A DNA stretch of 63,698 nucleotides from an uncultured Planctomycetota bacterium (lineage in GTDB: Bacteria > Planctomycetota > Phycisphaerae > SM23-33): positions 1-63,698 of the forward strand of contig CAITIS010000107.1 of assembly GCA_903892515.1 (NCBI GenBank), written 5' to 3'. The notes under the pieces were generated by a model, which was not told the origin of the DNA, ran no database searches, and was given only the letters and a program-made list of their open reading frames with translations. Numbering within the stretch: the first letter of the stretch is position 1; every line of letters starts with the position of its first letter. The position numbers were made by a program, and so were the translations under genes. Shown here one piece after another: positions 8,222 to 17,600 of this stretch.

Positions 8222-9487
8222 ATGTCACGATTCTGCATAGTTGCTATGGTTGCGTTGTTGGCTGCGCAGGCTGCGCTGGCTGTTGACTACACGTTCACGG
8301 GCACTGCCCCCGGCACGGATCTGTGGCAAACTCCGGCGGTTTGGGGCAGCGCTGCCTATCCCAGCAGCTTTGCCGACACGGCCTATTTATCCGGCGCAGT
8401 CGCCCAGACGGTCAGGACGGATAACGGCGGTCCTTACCAAGTAGGCAACATCACCATGGGCAGCGGCACTGGGACGGGCGCCATCTTGATCGGCAACTAC
8501 GCCGGCGGCGTGGGCCTGGAACTTGGCGCCAACACCACCATTACCAAGAATAATAACACGAGTACTGATAAGATCTACTCCAAGCTGACGCTTGACGGCA
8601 ACACCACGTTCAACGTCACAAAGAACTACCTGTACGCGTACAACATCGAAGGGGACGTGGGCAGTGTCACCAAGGACGGTGCCGGCTTTCTGGTGTATGA
8701 AGGCGATGTTGGCAACACGTACGGCGGCCTGACCTGGCTGAAGGCCGGCAAGATTATCCTGTCAGGCCCCAATGGAACGCAGTTTATCGGCAACGGCGGC
8801 CTGAAGGTAAGCGGCGGCATCTTGCAGTGGTGGGCCGGCAATCACATTGCCGACACCGCTCCGATCGAGTTGGCCGGCAACTGCGAACTCAATCCGAACT
8901 ACACCACGGAGACCATGGGCGCTTTGACTCTGTCCGGTGGCACCGCCGTCGGCTGGAGCCCAGTGGGGCCTCTGGGCACCAGTGAGATACACTTTGCCAA
9001 TAGCAGCGCTGCCACTTGGACGCCCGGGGCGATGCTTATCCTGAAGCCCTCATGGAACGGTACCCTCGCCGCGAATACGCCCAAGTACTATTTTGGCACC
9101 GACAGCACCGGCCTGACGGCCCAACAGTTGTCCCAGATTAGATTCGCCGACGACGTCAACGGCGTCGCCGCGAACCTTCAGGGCGCGGCGTTTGATCCGG
9201 CCCACCCCGGCCTGCTCATCCCCGCGCCTTTGGTCGTGAGCACCTTCTGGTCGGCCGATTTCAACCATGACCATGTGGTGGATTTCAAGGACTACATCGT
9301 GCTGGAAGGCAACTTCAGCAAGAGCAATGCGACCAACGCCATGGGCGACGCCGATGCCAACACGATCGTTGACTTCAAGGACTACATCGTGCTGGAAGGC
9401 CAGTTTGGCAAGACCTCGACGCCCGAGCCGGCTACGATCGGCCTGCTGGTCGCCGGCGGCCTGGCCCTGCTGCGTCGCAAGGCATAG
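8222..9487 (+). CDS. PEP-CTERM beta-helix protein with dockerin pair, 421 aa
   Basis: The signal peptide ends AAQAALA (about residue 20). Residues about 25-330 are a beta-solenoid with autotransporter-associated repeat features (LTLDGNTTFNVTKN, LSGGTAVGWSP). Residues about 340-397 hold two dockerin-like repeats, each with FKDYIVLEG. The tail is PEP-CTERM (TPEPATIGLL, then LLRRKA). Both a dockerin and an exosortase signal on one protein suggest an envelope protein that also offers a Ca-dependent interaction module. The dockerin/PEP block is nearly identical at DNA level to that at 10360-10613. Confidence 0.85.
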   Translation: MSRFCIVAMVALLAAQAALAVDYTFTGTAPGTDLWQTPAVWGSAAYPSSFADTAYLSGAVAQTVRTDNGGPYQVGNITMGSGTGTGAILIGNYAGGVGLELGANTTITKNNNTSTDKIYSKLTLDGNTTFNVTKNYLYAYNIEGDVGSVTKDGAGFLVYEGDVGNTYGGLTWLKAGKIILSGPNGTQFIGNGGLKVSGGILQWWAGNHIADTAPIELAGNCELNPNYTTETMGALTLSGGTAVGWSPVGPLGTSEIHFANSSAATWTPGAMLILKPSWNGTLAANTPKYYFGTDSTGLTAQQLSQIRFADDVNGVAANLQGAAFDPAHPGLLIPAPLVVSTFWSADFNHDHVVDFKDYIVLEGNFSKSNATNAMGDADANTIVDFKDYIVLEGQFGKTSTPEPATIGLLVAGGLALLRRKA

Positions 9488-9686
9488 TGGTACAAGTTGA
9501 TCCTCGGATTCAGCGGGTTGCCAGAGAGGTAACCCACTGCCGAGGCCGTTGTTCTCGAATCGCGATTTGGCTCTGCTGATTGCCGGGATTCACTTCGCAA
9601 TACCGGTTGAGCCTTTTGTGCGCTGAGTATGTTTCTGATGGTCAGGTCAGACAAACGCACGTTCGTTACGCTAAAGGGAGTGGGTT
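9488..9686 (+). repeat. Duplicated upstream region, copy 2
   Basis: This is the counterpart of 6945-7136. It keeps the order of GTACAAGTT, TCGAATCGCGATTTGGC, CTTCGCAATA and GATGGTCAGGTCAG, and ends in a GGGAGTGGGTT leader before the ATG at 9687. Divergence is higher in the distal part and very low near the start codon. Confidence 0.75.
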
Positions 9687-10613
9687 ATGAGAATCTTGGC
9701 ATTGGCTGCATGCATGGTCTTGGCGGCTGCGACCGCCCAGGCTGCGTTCTTCACGGACAACTTCGACGGCACAGCGCTGGATGCACGGTGGGCGTCGTCC
9801 ACCACCGGCACGTACAGCGTTGGTGGCGGGCAGTTGACGGCCCAGATGAGTAACACATTGTACGCGAATCCCCTCGTCTGGAACCTCATTACGACGGATG
9901 CGCCTGTGGGCGACTTCATCGCCACCATGAAGTGCAGCGTGGCCGGCGCCGCTGGCTATCTGCCATCGGTGGGCATTGGCCTGTTTTCCGACGATCACCA
10001 AAGCCTGGTAATGACCGCCGAGGAAGAGGATCACTTCATGTGGGGTGAATTCAGCAACCACTTGAAGTATGGCATCGTAACGGCCCAGGGGACCGTGACG
10101 GCGGGTACCGCCTTCCCCTTCACCCTGATTCGGGCGATGGTGGGAAAGAGTACCACCAATGTGCCCTTCTATCTCCAGATCAGTCGCAGCGGCGGCACCT
10201 ACACGTTGGCCAGCAGTCTAGACGGGGGGACGTTCACCACCGACTGGACCGGGGCCTACAGTGGCACCAGCGAACTGACCCAGTTGGGCATGAGCTTCTT
10301 CGGCTCCAACGGCACGGCCCAGAACGGCTACGTGGACTGGGTCACGGTTGCGGCCGCGAGCGTGAGCACCTTCTGGTCGGCCGATTTCAACCATGACCAC
10401 GTGGTGGACTTCAAAGACTACATCGTGCTGGAAGGCAACTTCGGCAAGACCGGCCAGAGCAACGCCCAAGGCGACGCAGATGCCAATACCATCGTTGACT
10501 TCAAGGACTACATCGTGCTGGAAGGTCAGTTTGGCAAAACCTCGACGCCCGAGCCGGCCACGTTGGGCCTGCTGATTGCCGGCGGCCTGGCCCTGCTGCG
10601 GCGCAAGGTCTAG
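9687..10613 (+). CDS. PEP-CTERM lectin-like protein with acquired dockerin pair, 308 aa
   Basis: Residues 1-217 are a close paralogue of the protein at 7137: the same signal peptide (MRILALAACMVLA) and the same DNFDGTALDARW sandwich opening. Residues 225-283 are two dockerin-like repeats (DFNHDHVVDFKDYIVLEG and DADANTIVDFKDYIVLEG). The end is a PEP-CTERM tail (TPEPATLGLL, then LLRRKV). The dockerin/PEP segment matches the gene just upstream (8222-9487) far better than it matches its own paralogue. The gene therefore looks like a chimera of its two neighbours. Confidence 0.87.
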   Translation: MRILALAACMVLAAATAQAAFFTDNFDGTALDARWASSTTGTYSVGGGQLTAQMSNTLYANPLVWNLITTDAPVGDFIATMKCSVAGAAGYLPSVGIGLFSDDHQSLVMTAEEEDHFMWGEFSNHLKYGIVTAQGTVTAGTAFPFTLIRAMVGKSTTNVPFYLQISRSGGTYTLASSLDGGTFTTDWTGAYSGTSELTQLGMSFFGSNGTAQNGYVDWVTVAAASVSTFWSADFNHDHVVDFKDYIVLEGNFGKTGQSNAQGDADANTIVDFKDYIVLEGQFGKTSTPEPATLGLLIAGGLALLRRKV

Positions 10614-10976
10614 AGTCATGCGTCCGCCCGGGCAGCACCAGAGAGCCGCTTGCCGCGGCCGCTCCGGCTCCCGATGTGGCTACGCCGAACCAAACTGGCG
10701 GTCCGGGGTAATCTCTCCACCGCGACGGTAGGTCCCTCCGCTACCGTCGCGGCCCCGGCCCAGCGCTTCGGGCGGTGACCTGGGCCAAGAATCAGAATTG
10801 GCACTTCCGCCCGTCAAGGGCTTGGCTGACGCCGTAATGATCGACGTGCTGGGAGGGGCGGTCCTGTAACAGTCTTGGGTGAGGGAATGCCGCGCCCGCG
10901 GAGTGTGTGCAGGTGAGACTGGATATGAGTGTCGTGGATGCCTCTGGCCGCAGTGGGCGTGAATAAAGGGAATCCT
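10614..10976 (+). other. Intergenic stretch with tail-domain remnant and leader
   Basis: It begins with a roughly 45-base block (TCATGCGTCCG, then AGCACCAGAGAGC) repeated after the gene ending at 12755. It then holds the gene fragment at 10660-10869 and a leader with AAAGGGA before the ATG at 10977. Bases 10888-10915 resemble one arm of the double-hairpin repeat at 41328. Confidence 0.6.
10660..10869 (+). pseudogene. Decayed 3' fragment of the LEPR-XLL/dockerin protein tail
   Basis: Bases 10806-10869 read PPVKGLADAVMIDVLGGAVL and a TAA, matching the ends of the proteins at 4622-6907 and 39053-41314 almost exactly. Just upstream, VTWAKNQNW also matches, but a missing base in 'TGGCACTTCCGCC' (the intact copy has TGGCAGCTTCCGCC) breaks the frame. 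Further upstream the similarity fades to short pieces such as APDVATPNQ. No start, beta-helix or dockerin remains, so this is a broken remnant of a third family member. Confidence 0.75.
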
Positions 10977-12755
10977 ATGAAGCTCCTCTGCCGTTCTTTG
11001 ATGGTGCTGGCTGTGACGTTGACCGCCGCGTCTGCGCCCGCCGCTGACTGGGCGTACCAAGGCGGCGATGCGGGCATGACCAAGTACTCAGCCGACAACG
11101 TGTCGGCAGACGGCGTCTTTCAGCAGTTGTACGCGAAGCGGTTCTACTCCAAGTACAGCGAAATCAGTAACCACACATACAACTACGCCACCAGCGTGCT
11201 CATCCGCGGTGGCCAGGCATGGGTGCTCAGCAACGATGGGCCAGATGACGGCAACTCGTACTCTTTGATTGTCAACACCAAGTTCGACTGGCTGACCGGC
11301 GCCACCACGATGCACAGCTACATGCCGGGCTTTACGACCAGCAACCACTCCTTTCATGCCGGCGAGGCCAGCGGCGAGATCGATTCACATCACACCAACT
11401 TCCCGGCCGTCTGGGCCGCCGATGGCAGGATTTACGCTCGTCGCGGCGGCGACCATGCGGTCAATGGCGCTATGGACGCAACCACCGGAACGTGGACGTT
11501 GTTGCCGTATGGTGGCGCGGCAACCAACGGCTGGTATGGGGACAGCGCCGCGTTCATCAACGTCTATGGCAACAACCTACTGTACTATGGGGGCGATACC
11601 CGCGATCCCTGGAACTATGCCGCCGCCAATATTTCCTCCGCAGCTTGGGCCGCCGGGACGCAGGGGGGCCTGCGTTGTCCGGTTAACATCGACTCGCCGT
11701 ATTACACGAGCGGCGACCACTATGCTGGCTTCCGCCACGGGGATGTTCCCAAGGCCGGCTCCAATATGGCCGTTGTGGCTTCCTGGTCAGGTTCGAACGC
11801 GCCTTATACGATGTACGTGACGGCGACCAACCTTGTCACAGGCCAAAAAGCCTGGACCAGGAATTTCGCCAACGACCGCGTCGGCGCCACCGGTTTCTAT
11901 ACGTCCACGAGCGATTACTGGCGTTTCTTGGCCACCGAGGACGGCAAGTACGCCTTCTTTGTCCGCAACGGCAGCCAGACGCAACTGCACATCGCCAACA
12001 TTGCCACCGGCAGCGATAATATCTCGCCGATGGCTCTGGCGGCCAATTCCGATCCGATAATGGCCTACAACCAGGACTGGCTGTACGTGGTTTCAGCCCA
12101 CCAGCAGATGAAGATCAACGCCACGACCGGCGCGATCGCCTGGCAGACGACCAACAGCTTCTCCTCCGACGCTGGGTATTATGCCAATTATGTGGATCCA
12201 CTGTATCGGCCGATGGTGCTGACGAATGACACAATGTGGTTTGTCGACGGCAGCACGCTGGGCACCGGCCTGGGCAACGGCCACCTGATTGGCATGCGAA
12301 CGTCCGACGGCGCGATCGTCCAGAACATCGACCTGGAGGCCCTGGTGACGGGGAAGAACGCCAACGAGCGGCTGTTGTCGGTGAATGACCTGGTTGAGTC
12401 GAACGGCAAACTGGGCGTACTGCTGGACATCGCTGATGTGACTGACATCCACTACATATCCACGAACAAGATTAAGTACCAGGACTTGTACGTGTTCGGC
12501 TCGCTTTCTTCTCCTTTGGCCGGCGACGCCGACGGCAACGGCATCGTGGACTTCAGGGACTACATCATCCTGGAAGCCGACTTCGGCAAGAGTGGGATGA
12601 ACTTTGCCCATGTAGACTTCAACAGCGATAGCGTGGTAGACTTCAAGGACTACATCATCCTGGAAGGCAACTTTGGCAAGACCAGTGTTCCCGAACCGAC
12701 CACCATGGGCCTCCTGGTCGCCGGGGGCCTTGCCCTGCGGCGGTGTAGGGTCTAA
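10977..12755 (+). CDS. PEP-CTERM protein with propeller-like body and dockerin pair, 592 aa
   Basis: The start at ATG 10977 has AAAGGGA just upstream and a good signal peptide ending SAPAADW; an in-frame ATG at 10929 is less likely. The body contains repeating segments such as NLVTGQKAWTRNF and NATTGAIAWQTTN, typical of PQQ-like beta-propeller blades. Residues about 515-570 are two dockerin-like repeats (DADGNGIVDFRDYIILE, DFNSDSVVDFKDYIILE). The tail is PEP-CTERM (VPEPTTMGLL, ending RRCRV). The propeller call is moderate; the export and sorting calls are strong. Confidence 0.82.
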   Translation: MKLLCRSLMVLAVTLTAASAPAADWAYQGGDAGMTKYSADNVSADGVFQQLYAKRFYSKYSEISNHTYNYATSVLIRGGQAWVLSNDGPDDGNSYSLIVNTKFDWLTGATTMHSYMPGFTTSNHSFHAGEASGEIDSHHTNFPAVWAADGRIYARRGGDHAVNGAMDATTGTWTLLPYGGAATNGWYGDSAAFINVYGNNLLYYGGDTRDPWNYAAANISSAAWAAGTQGGLRCPVNIDSPYYTSGDHYAGFRHGDVPKAGSNMAVVASWSGSNAPYTMYVTATNLVTGQKAWTRNFANDRVGATGFYTSTSDYWRFLATEDGKYAFFVRNGSQTQLHIANIATGSDNISPMALAANSDPIMAYNQDWLYVVSAHQQMKINATTGAIAWQTTNSFSSDAGYYANYVDPLYRPMVLTNDTMWFVDGSTLGTGLGNGHLIGMRTSDGAIVQNIDLEALVTGKNANERLLSVNDLVESNGKLGVLLDIADVTDIHYISTNKIKYQDLYVFGSLSSPLAGDADGNGIVDFRDYIILEADFGKSGMNFAHVDFNSDSVVDFKDYIILEGNFGKTSVPEPTTMGLLVAGGLALRRCRV

Positions 12756-12779
12756 AATCATGCATCCGTCCGCGTAGCA

Positions 12780-12811
12780 CCAGAGAGCTGCTCACTTAGG
12801 CGGCTCTCTGG
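12780..12811 (+). terminator. Hairpin after the PEP-CTERM gene
   Basis: CCAGAGAGC (12780-12788) pairs with GCTCTCTGG (12803-12811) around a 14-base loop, 25 bases past the stop. No T-run follows, so it may be a processing or stability hairpin, not a classic terminator. Confidence 0.4.
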
Positions 12812-12993
12812 GTGTGAAGCCACGGGAAACCGGGCGAGACGAGAGCGGTTTGACGCTCAGCGCGTCAAAAGGGCTATGAGGCTGGCGCCTCGCCTATTCC
12901 GAGCTTTGCCGACGGGAAACTCGACCGGCCGTCCCTCCGGCGTCGCCCTACGCGATGCCATCGGACTTTTCAGCCGGTCGGGAGGATCATCGC

Positions 12994-14211
12994 ATGCACG
13001 TTAAGAGGATTCACCTGGCGCTGCCACTATCGTCGTCCTATGATCGCGCCGTTCTTCATGGGATACTCTCGTACTGCCAAACCCACGGGGAGTGGGAATT
13101 CTGGTACACGGAACAAGTGAACTCGCAGACGCGCTCTGGGCGGATGGCCAAAGCGGTTAAGATGCGAGGCATTCAAGGGATCATCGTCGACCTGTGGAAT
13201 CCCGAGATTCTTGGCAGACTCACGCAGTTGGGAGTTCCTGTGGTAGAGGTCAGCGGGACGGCAGGTTGCCCGCCTCCTGGCGTTCACGTCGATAATACCG
13301 CCGTAGGGGCTATGGCCGCCCAGCACCTCCTGGAGAAAGGTCTTTCGCATTTCGGCTTTATCGGCTGGAGTTCGGCCCAGCATTCCGAAGCGCGCAAGAT
13401 AGCGTTCACCCGGACTCTTGAGCAGGCCGGCTGCCCATGTGATATTCTGATTCTGCCGTCGCCGTCGCCCGAGCGGTTGGCACAAATTGAACTTCGCATG
13501 CGAACGTGGCTGCAATCCCTTCCCAAGCCGGTAGGCGTGTTTGCATGGTTCGACTATGTCGCGCGTGAGGCCGTTTATGCTTGCCGCGAGTCTGGCCTTC
13601 GAGTCCCCCAGGACGTGGCGGTCGTAGGCGCGGATAATGACGAATTGAGTTGCATACTCAGCCCGACGCCTATTTCCAGCATCGACGTCAATGCGATCCA
13701 GATCGGATATGAGGCGGCCAGGCTTCTGGACCGGCTTATATCGGGCAGGAGGCCGCCTGCCGGCCCCATTCTGGTGAAACCCCGAGGGGTGGTCATGCGT
13801 CGTTCCACCGACACCATCGCCAATGCCAAACCCGAGGTTATTCTGGCCTTGCAGTTCATGCGTGAACATGCCAGCGAAGGCATTTGCGTCAGCGACGTGT
13901 TGCGCAAGGTGGCGATTTCGCGTCGGACTTTGGAAATCGAACTATCGCGGCTCTTGGGACGCTCGCCCCTCCAGCACATCCGGCATGAACGAGTCCAGCG
14001 TGCCAAGTCGTTGCTGTTGGGCACGGACCTTTCTGTCCTGGCCATCGCCAGATCCTGCGGCTTTCGCTCCGCGACGTTGTTTTGCCGCGTATACAAGAGC
14101 CTAATAGGCAGCAGCCCTGCGCAGTTCCGTGCGAAACACCGCACCCCATCGCTGGAGGGGTCCGCCCCGGCGGGCAAGTTCCCGGCCATCAAGTCCTCGA
14201 TCCACAGATAG
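12994..14211 (+). CDS. XylR-type LacI/AraC hybrid transcriptional regulator, 405 aa
   Basis: Residues about 1-270 are a LacI-like periplasmic-binding fold (HLALPLSSSYDRAVLHGI at the start, then VDNTAVGAMAAQHLLEKG and VPQDVAVVGADND), expected to bind a sugar. Residues about 300-395 are an AraC-type double helix-turn-helix (ISRRTLEIELSRLLGRSPLQ, then AIARSCGFRSATLFCRVYK). The ATG at 12994 is preceded by GGGAGG at 12980-12985; an in-frame ATG at 12955 is weaker. This architecture is expanded in planctomycetes and usually controls carbohydrate-use genes. Its location inside the secretome cluster suggests it regulates those genes, but no binding site is shown. Its 3' end is within a long repeat. 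Confidence 0.88.
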   Translation: MHVKRIHLALPLSSSYDRAVLHGILSYCQTHGEWEFWYTEQVNSQTRSGRMAKAVKMRGIQGIIVDLWNPEILGRLTQLGVPVVEVSGTAGCPPPGVHVDNTAVGAMAAQHLLEKGLSHFGFIGWSSAQHSEARKIAFTRTLEQAGCPCDILILPSPSPERLAQIELRMRTWLQSLPKPVGVFAWFDYVAREAVYACRESGLRVPQDVAVVGADNDELSCILSPTPISSIDVNAIQIGYEAARLLDRLISGRRPPAGPILVKPRGVVMRRSTDTIANAKPEVILALQFMREHASEGICVSDVLRKVAISRRTLEIELSRLLGRSPLQHIRHERVQRAKSLLLGTDLSVLAIARSCGFRSATLFCRVYKSLIGSSPAQFRAKHRTPSLEGSAPAGKFPAIKSSIHR

Positions 14212-14398
14212 GCAATGAGAAGGGGACATGCCGCCGCTGGCGCCGCCAGAAGGGCTTGTGGCATGGGTTTTCGGGTAGAAGCCATTGCGACGACATCGAA
14301 CGGTTTGGCCCGCGCGTGGTCAGGCCTGTGGGTGACTCATTTCTACGTTCTGCGCGTTTGTGTCAGTGATCTGCGCAATATGCGTATTGACAGATTTG
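14148..14398 (+). repeat. Long dispersed repeat, copy 2
   Basis: It covers the last 64 coding bases of the XylR-like gene and continues into the intergenic region, ending around GACAGATTTGA. Collinear with 2754-3012. It lies about 210 bases before the start of the gene at 14608. Confidence 0.8.
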
Positions 14399-14607
14399 AA
14401 GAGCCTCGGATAATCGTAGTCGCGTGAGCACACGCCTGCTCCCGTGAAGTACTCAGCTTTCCGCATTTCGTGCCGGGCGCCGAATGGAAATGGACGCTCG
14501 GAAGACGGCGACCGAAGTTTTCGTTCTGACGCTTTACGACGAATTCGTTCTACGGAAACATGCATGGAGCAGTTGCCTCGTTACAATCGGGCACAAAGGA
14601 GCCTCCG

Positions 14608-17600
14608 ATGAAGCTGCACGCCAATCACGCCGCGCGTCCCACCAAGCACGCCCGCCCCATGAAGCACGTTCGTCCCAGCAAGTACGCCGCAAGTGCGATG
14701 GCCTTGGAAGCCCTGGAGCCCAGGCTCTTGCTGGATACCACCAGCTATGGGTTCAGCGTCGAGGGCCCACAAGCCGTTTACAACGGCCATGATCTATATC
14801 TGGAGGTACATCTCAATAATTTCGCCACTGATGGCGGCGATTCGGACAATATTGCGGCAAAATTCGACGAGGTGGTTTTGTACGGAGGCGGGGCCACCAG
14901 TCACATTACGGCCGTGGCGTCCGACAGATATGATGTCAACTTCCTCGATGCCGATGGCTACCTGACGACCGTAACCAGCACTTACGATACGGCAATTAGG
15001 CCCGGCGAGTGGCAGCCGGCCTTCTCCGCCGGGGCAAACATGACTTGGATATATAGGCCGAGCGTGAACGACGCCAGCTATTTCGTCGTGCGCGTTCACA
15101 CCGACGGAGACGCCAGCCTTAACGGTCATGACTACGTGCTGCGGTGGAAGAGCACAACCTATGCCGTCAACGGATCGGGCGGCGAGACATCTAGCCTGCT
15201 GTACAAAGACTATACCGACGGCAACACCTACACGTTTCACGTGGATGCCGCGCCCTCGGCGCCCAATCCGACCTTCGACGCCGCCTCCAACCCCGCCAGC
15301 AGTTCCGACTTCAGCACTACCCTGCCCACCTGGGAGAAGGACATGGTGGAAGTGGGCCGCCAGCTTCAGAATCCTGCCGGAACGGATAATAGTTGGGTCG
15401 CCGGCGCCCCAAGCATTTGTGGGCCGCGACAACCGACAAGTATCACGCTAGGCGTGGATAACGCCTACCAGAATGACAGCTATGTGCTCCCCACGAGCGC
15501 AACCACGCTGCGCCTGACGCTCTACAACGCCAACGCCAACACCGCGGCAGCTGGGGGTTATGGCGAGAATGTGCAGATGGACTGGTATGACAGCCTCGAC
15601 TTCGTAGGGGGCGTAAAAGTACTAACGGGGTCTAATTTCGACGTCAAAACCGTTATCACGCGCCCGGAGGTAGCCTCGCATTCATCCGTCAATATCGACA
15701 TTCCGCTCAGCGTGTTTACCAAGAACGGCAAGACCTTTGGCGACGCCAACGACGCCCTGGCGTCTCTGACACTCGTGGACATGTTCCGCAACTCCGGCGT
15801 CGGCTCGGACCTTCACCTGACGAGCGTAAAGTTTCTTTCGTCGGACGTCATCCTGGATAACACGTTTGACGACATGACCTCAAACGTGACCCAATGGGAC
15901 ACAGACGCGATGCTGTGGAACTTGTCCGACTCGACCCTCGTGCCGGGCTCGCCTGGATATATGTACGGCCCATCCTCCGATGCCGACGACGCCTACACGT
16001 TAGGCAGCACCAATTCGTCATACGCCACACACTTTGCCGACTGGATGTATGATGGCGTCGAGAACATGTATCGGATAATGGACTATACCGGCAGCACCGC
16101 CTTGCAGACCGGCATCGAGTCAACCCTGGCAACCTACCGCGACCATTACGTCAACGTTGGCGTCGGAATGGGCTACTTTGACTTCCCCACGGGTTTGTTG
16201 TCAGACTATCTACGAACCGGCGATACTGAGTCTCTTGCGTCCCTTACGAGGTTGGCCACGGACTGGACTTACAATAATTCAATGGGTGACAACGGCACAG
16301 GCACGGAACGCGAGACGGCTTTTGCGCTGAACGCGGCATTGGATTACAAGGCCGCCGGCGGCGATCCCGGGATCCGGATCAAGCAGGGCGTCGACCTGCT
16401 ACTGGGGCATATTGATCGGGTACTCAGGTATGATATCGATTATTCTGGCCTTGATCACACTTGGGACGAACAGCCTTACATGATCTCGCTGGAGGTCGAC
16501 GCCCTGCTGCGCTACTTCCGGCAGGAAGCGCCTACCGATTACGCCATTTTGGATGAGATCAAGAAGGTCGGAACGTGGATATGGGACAACTTCTACATCC
16601 CGCGGGTTCAGCCCGACGCCCCGAATACGGACTACTTCAAGAGCATGCAACTGTGCAGGACACAGCCTGCTTACGCCTATCTTGGCACCAAGGACACCAG
16701 CCTTTTCACTCGTGACGCCAACCTCGAATCGTTTACCCACAGCGGCGCCCAGGGCGGCTCGACCGTTCGCGTCAAGACCGGCCAGACGTCTGGCGTTGCC
16801 ACGTACGTGATTAGCGGCCTGCCTGACCAGGGGACGAGACCTAATTGCTATGACCTGGTGTTGGATTATTACGAGACCACCGGCGCCACGGCGACGGTGC
16901 AGATATGGAAGGACCTCGACGGCAATGACACGATGACCGGCAGCGAAGCGAGCTATGGCGGCACACTGAATCTGAACGGCGCAACGGCTGGTTTTCTGAA
17001 GACACAGGTCAGGCTCAACACCCTAGGCCTAGGTCTGGCGAACGGCGATACGGTCAAGATGAATCTGACCGCCTCGGGTTCATCCGGCGGCGACCGCTGC
17101 GAGATCGACAGGGTTGTCTTCGTGCCAAGCGGGGCGAACGACATGTCCCTTATGGTGGCTTCTATCTACGGCGAGCTATACAACTACTATGGAAGCGCGG
17201 ACCTGGGCGGGACCTATCCGGATGCATACGACACCTGGTACGAGATGGGCGATATCCTTTTCAAGAACGGGGGAGCGGGCTTTAGTTGGGAAACGGGCAA
17301 GACGTATAATGAACACTACACGTACAGCATAGATTACGTGCAATTCCGCCAGAACCATGACTTCACCGGCGACGCCATCGCCACCCCGCAGATTCACAGC
17401 GTCACCACCACGCCGACCTCCGTGGCCAAGGCGGGCACCCTCGAATGGGACCCGATTCAGGCCGCCGGATCGCCGGACGACTTCATCACCATCAGCAGCG
17501 GCTACGACCCCGCCGACCGCGATCCGGCCATGATCGTCAGTTGGACGACAACCGTGCCCTCCACGACGCAACTCAACTACGGCACGACGTCCGGTTCGTA

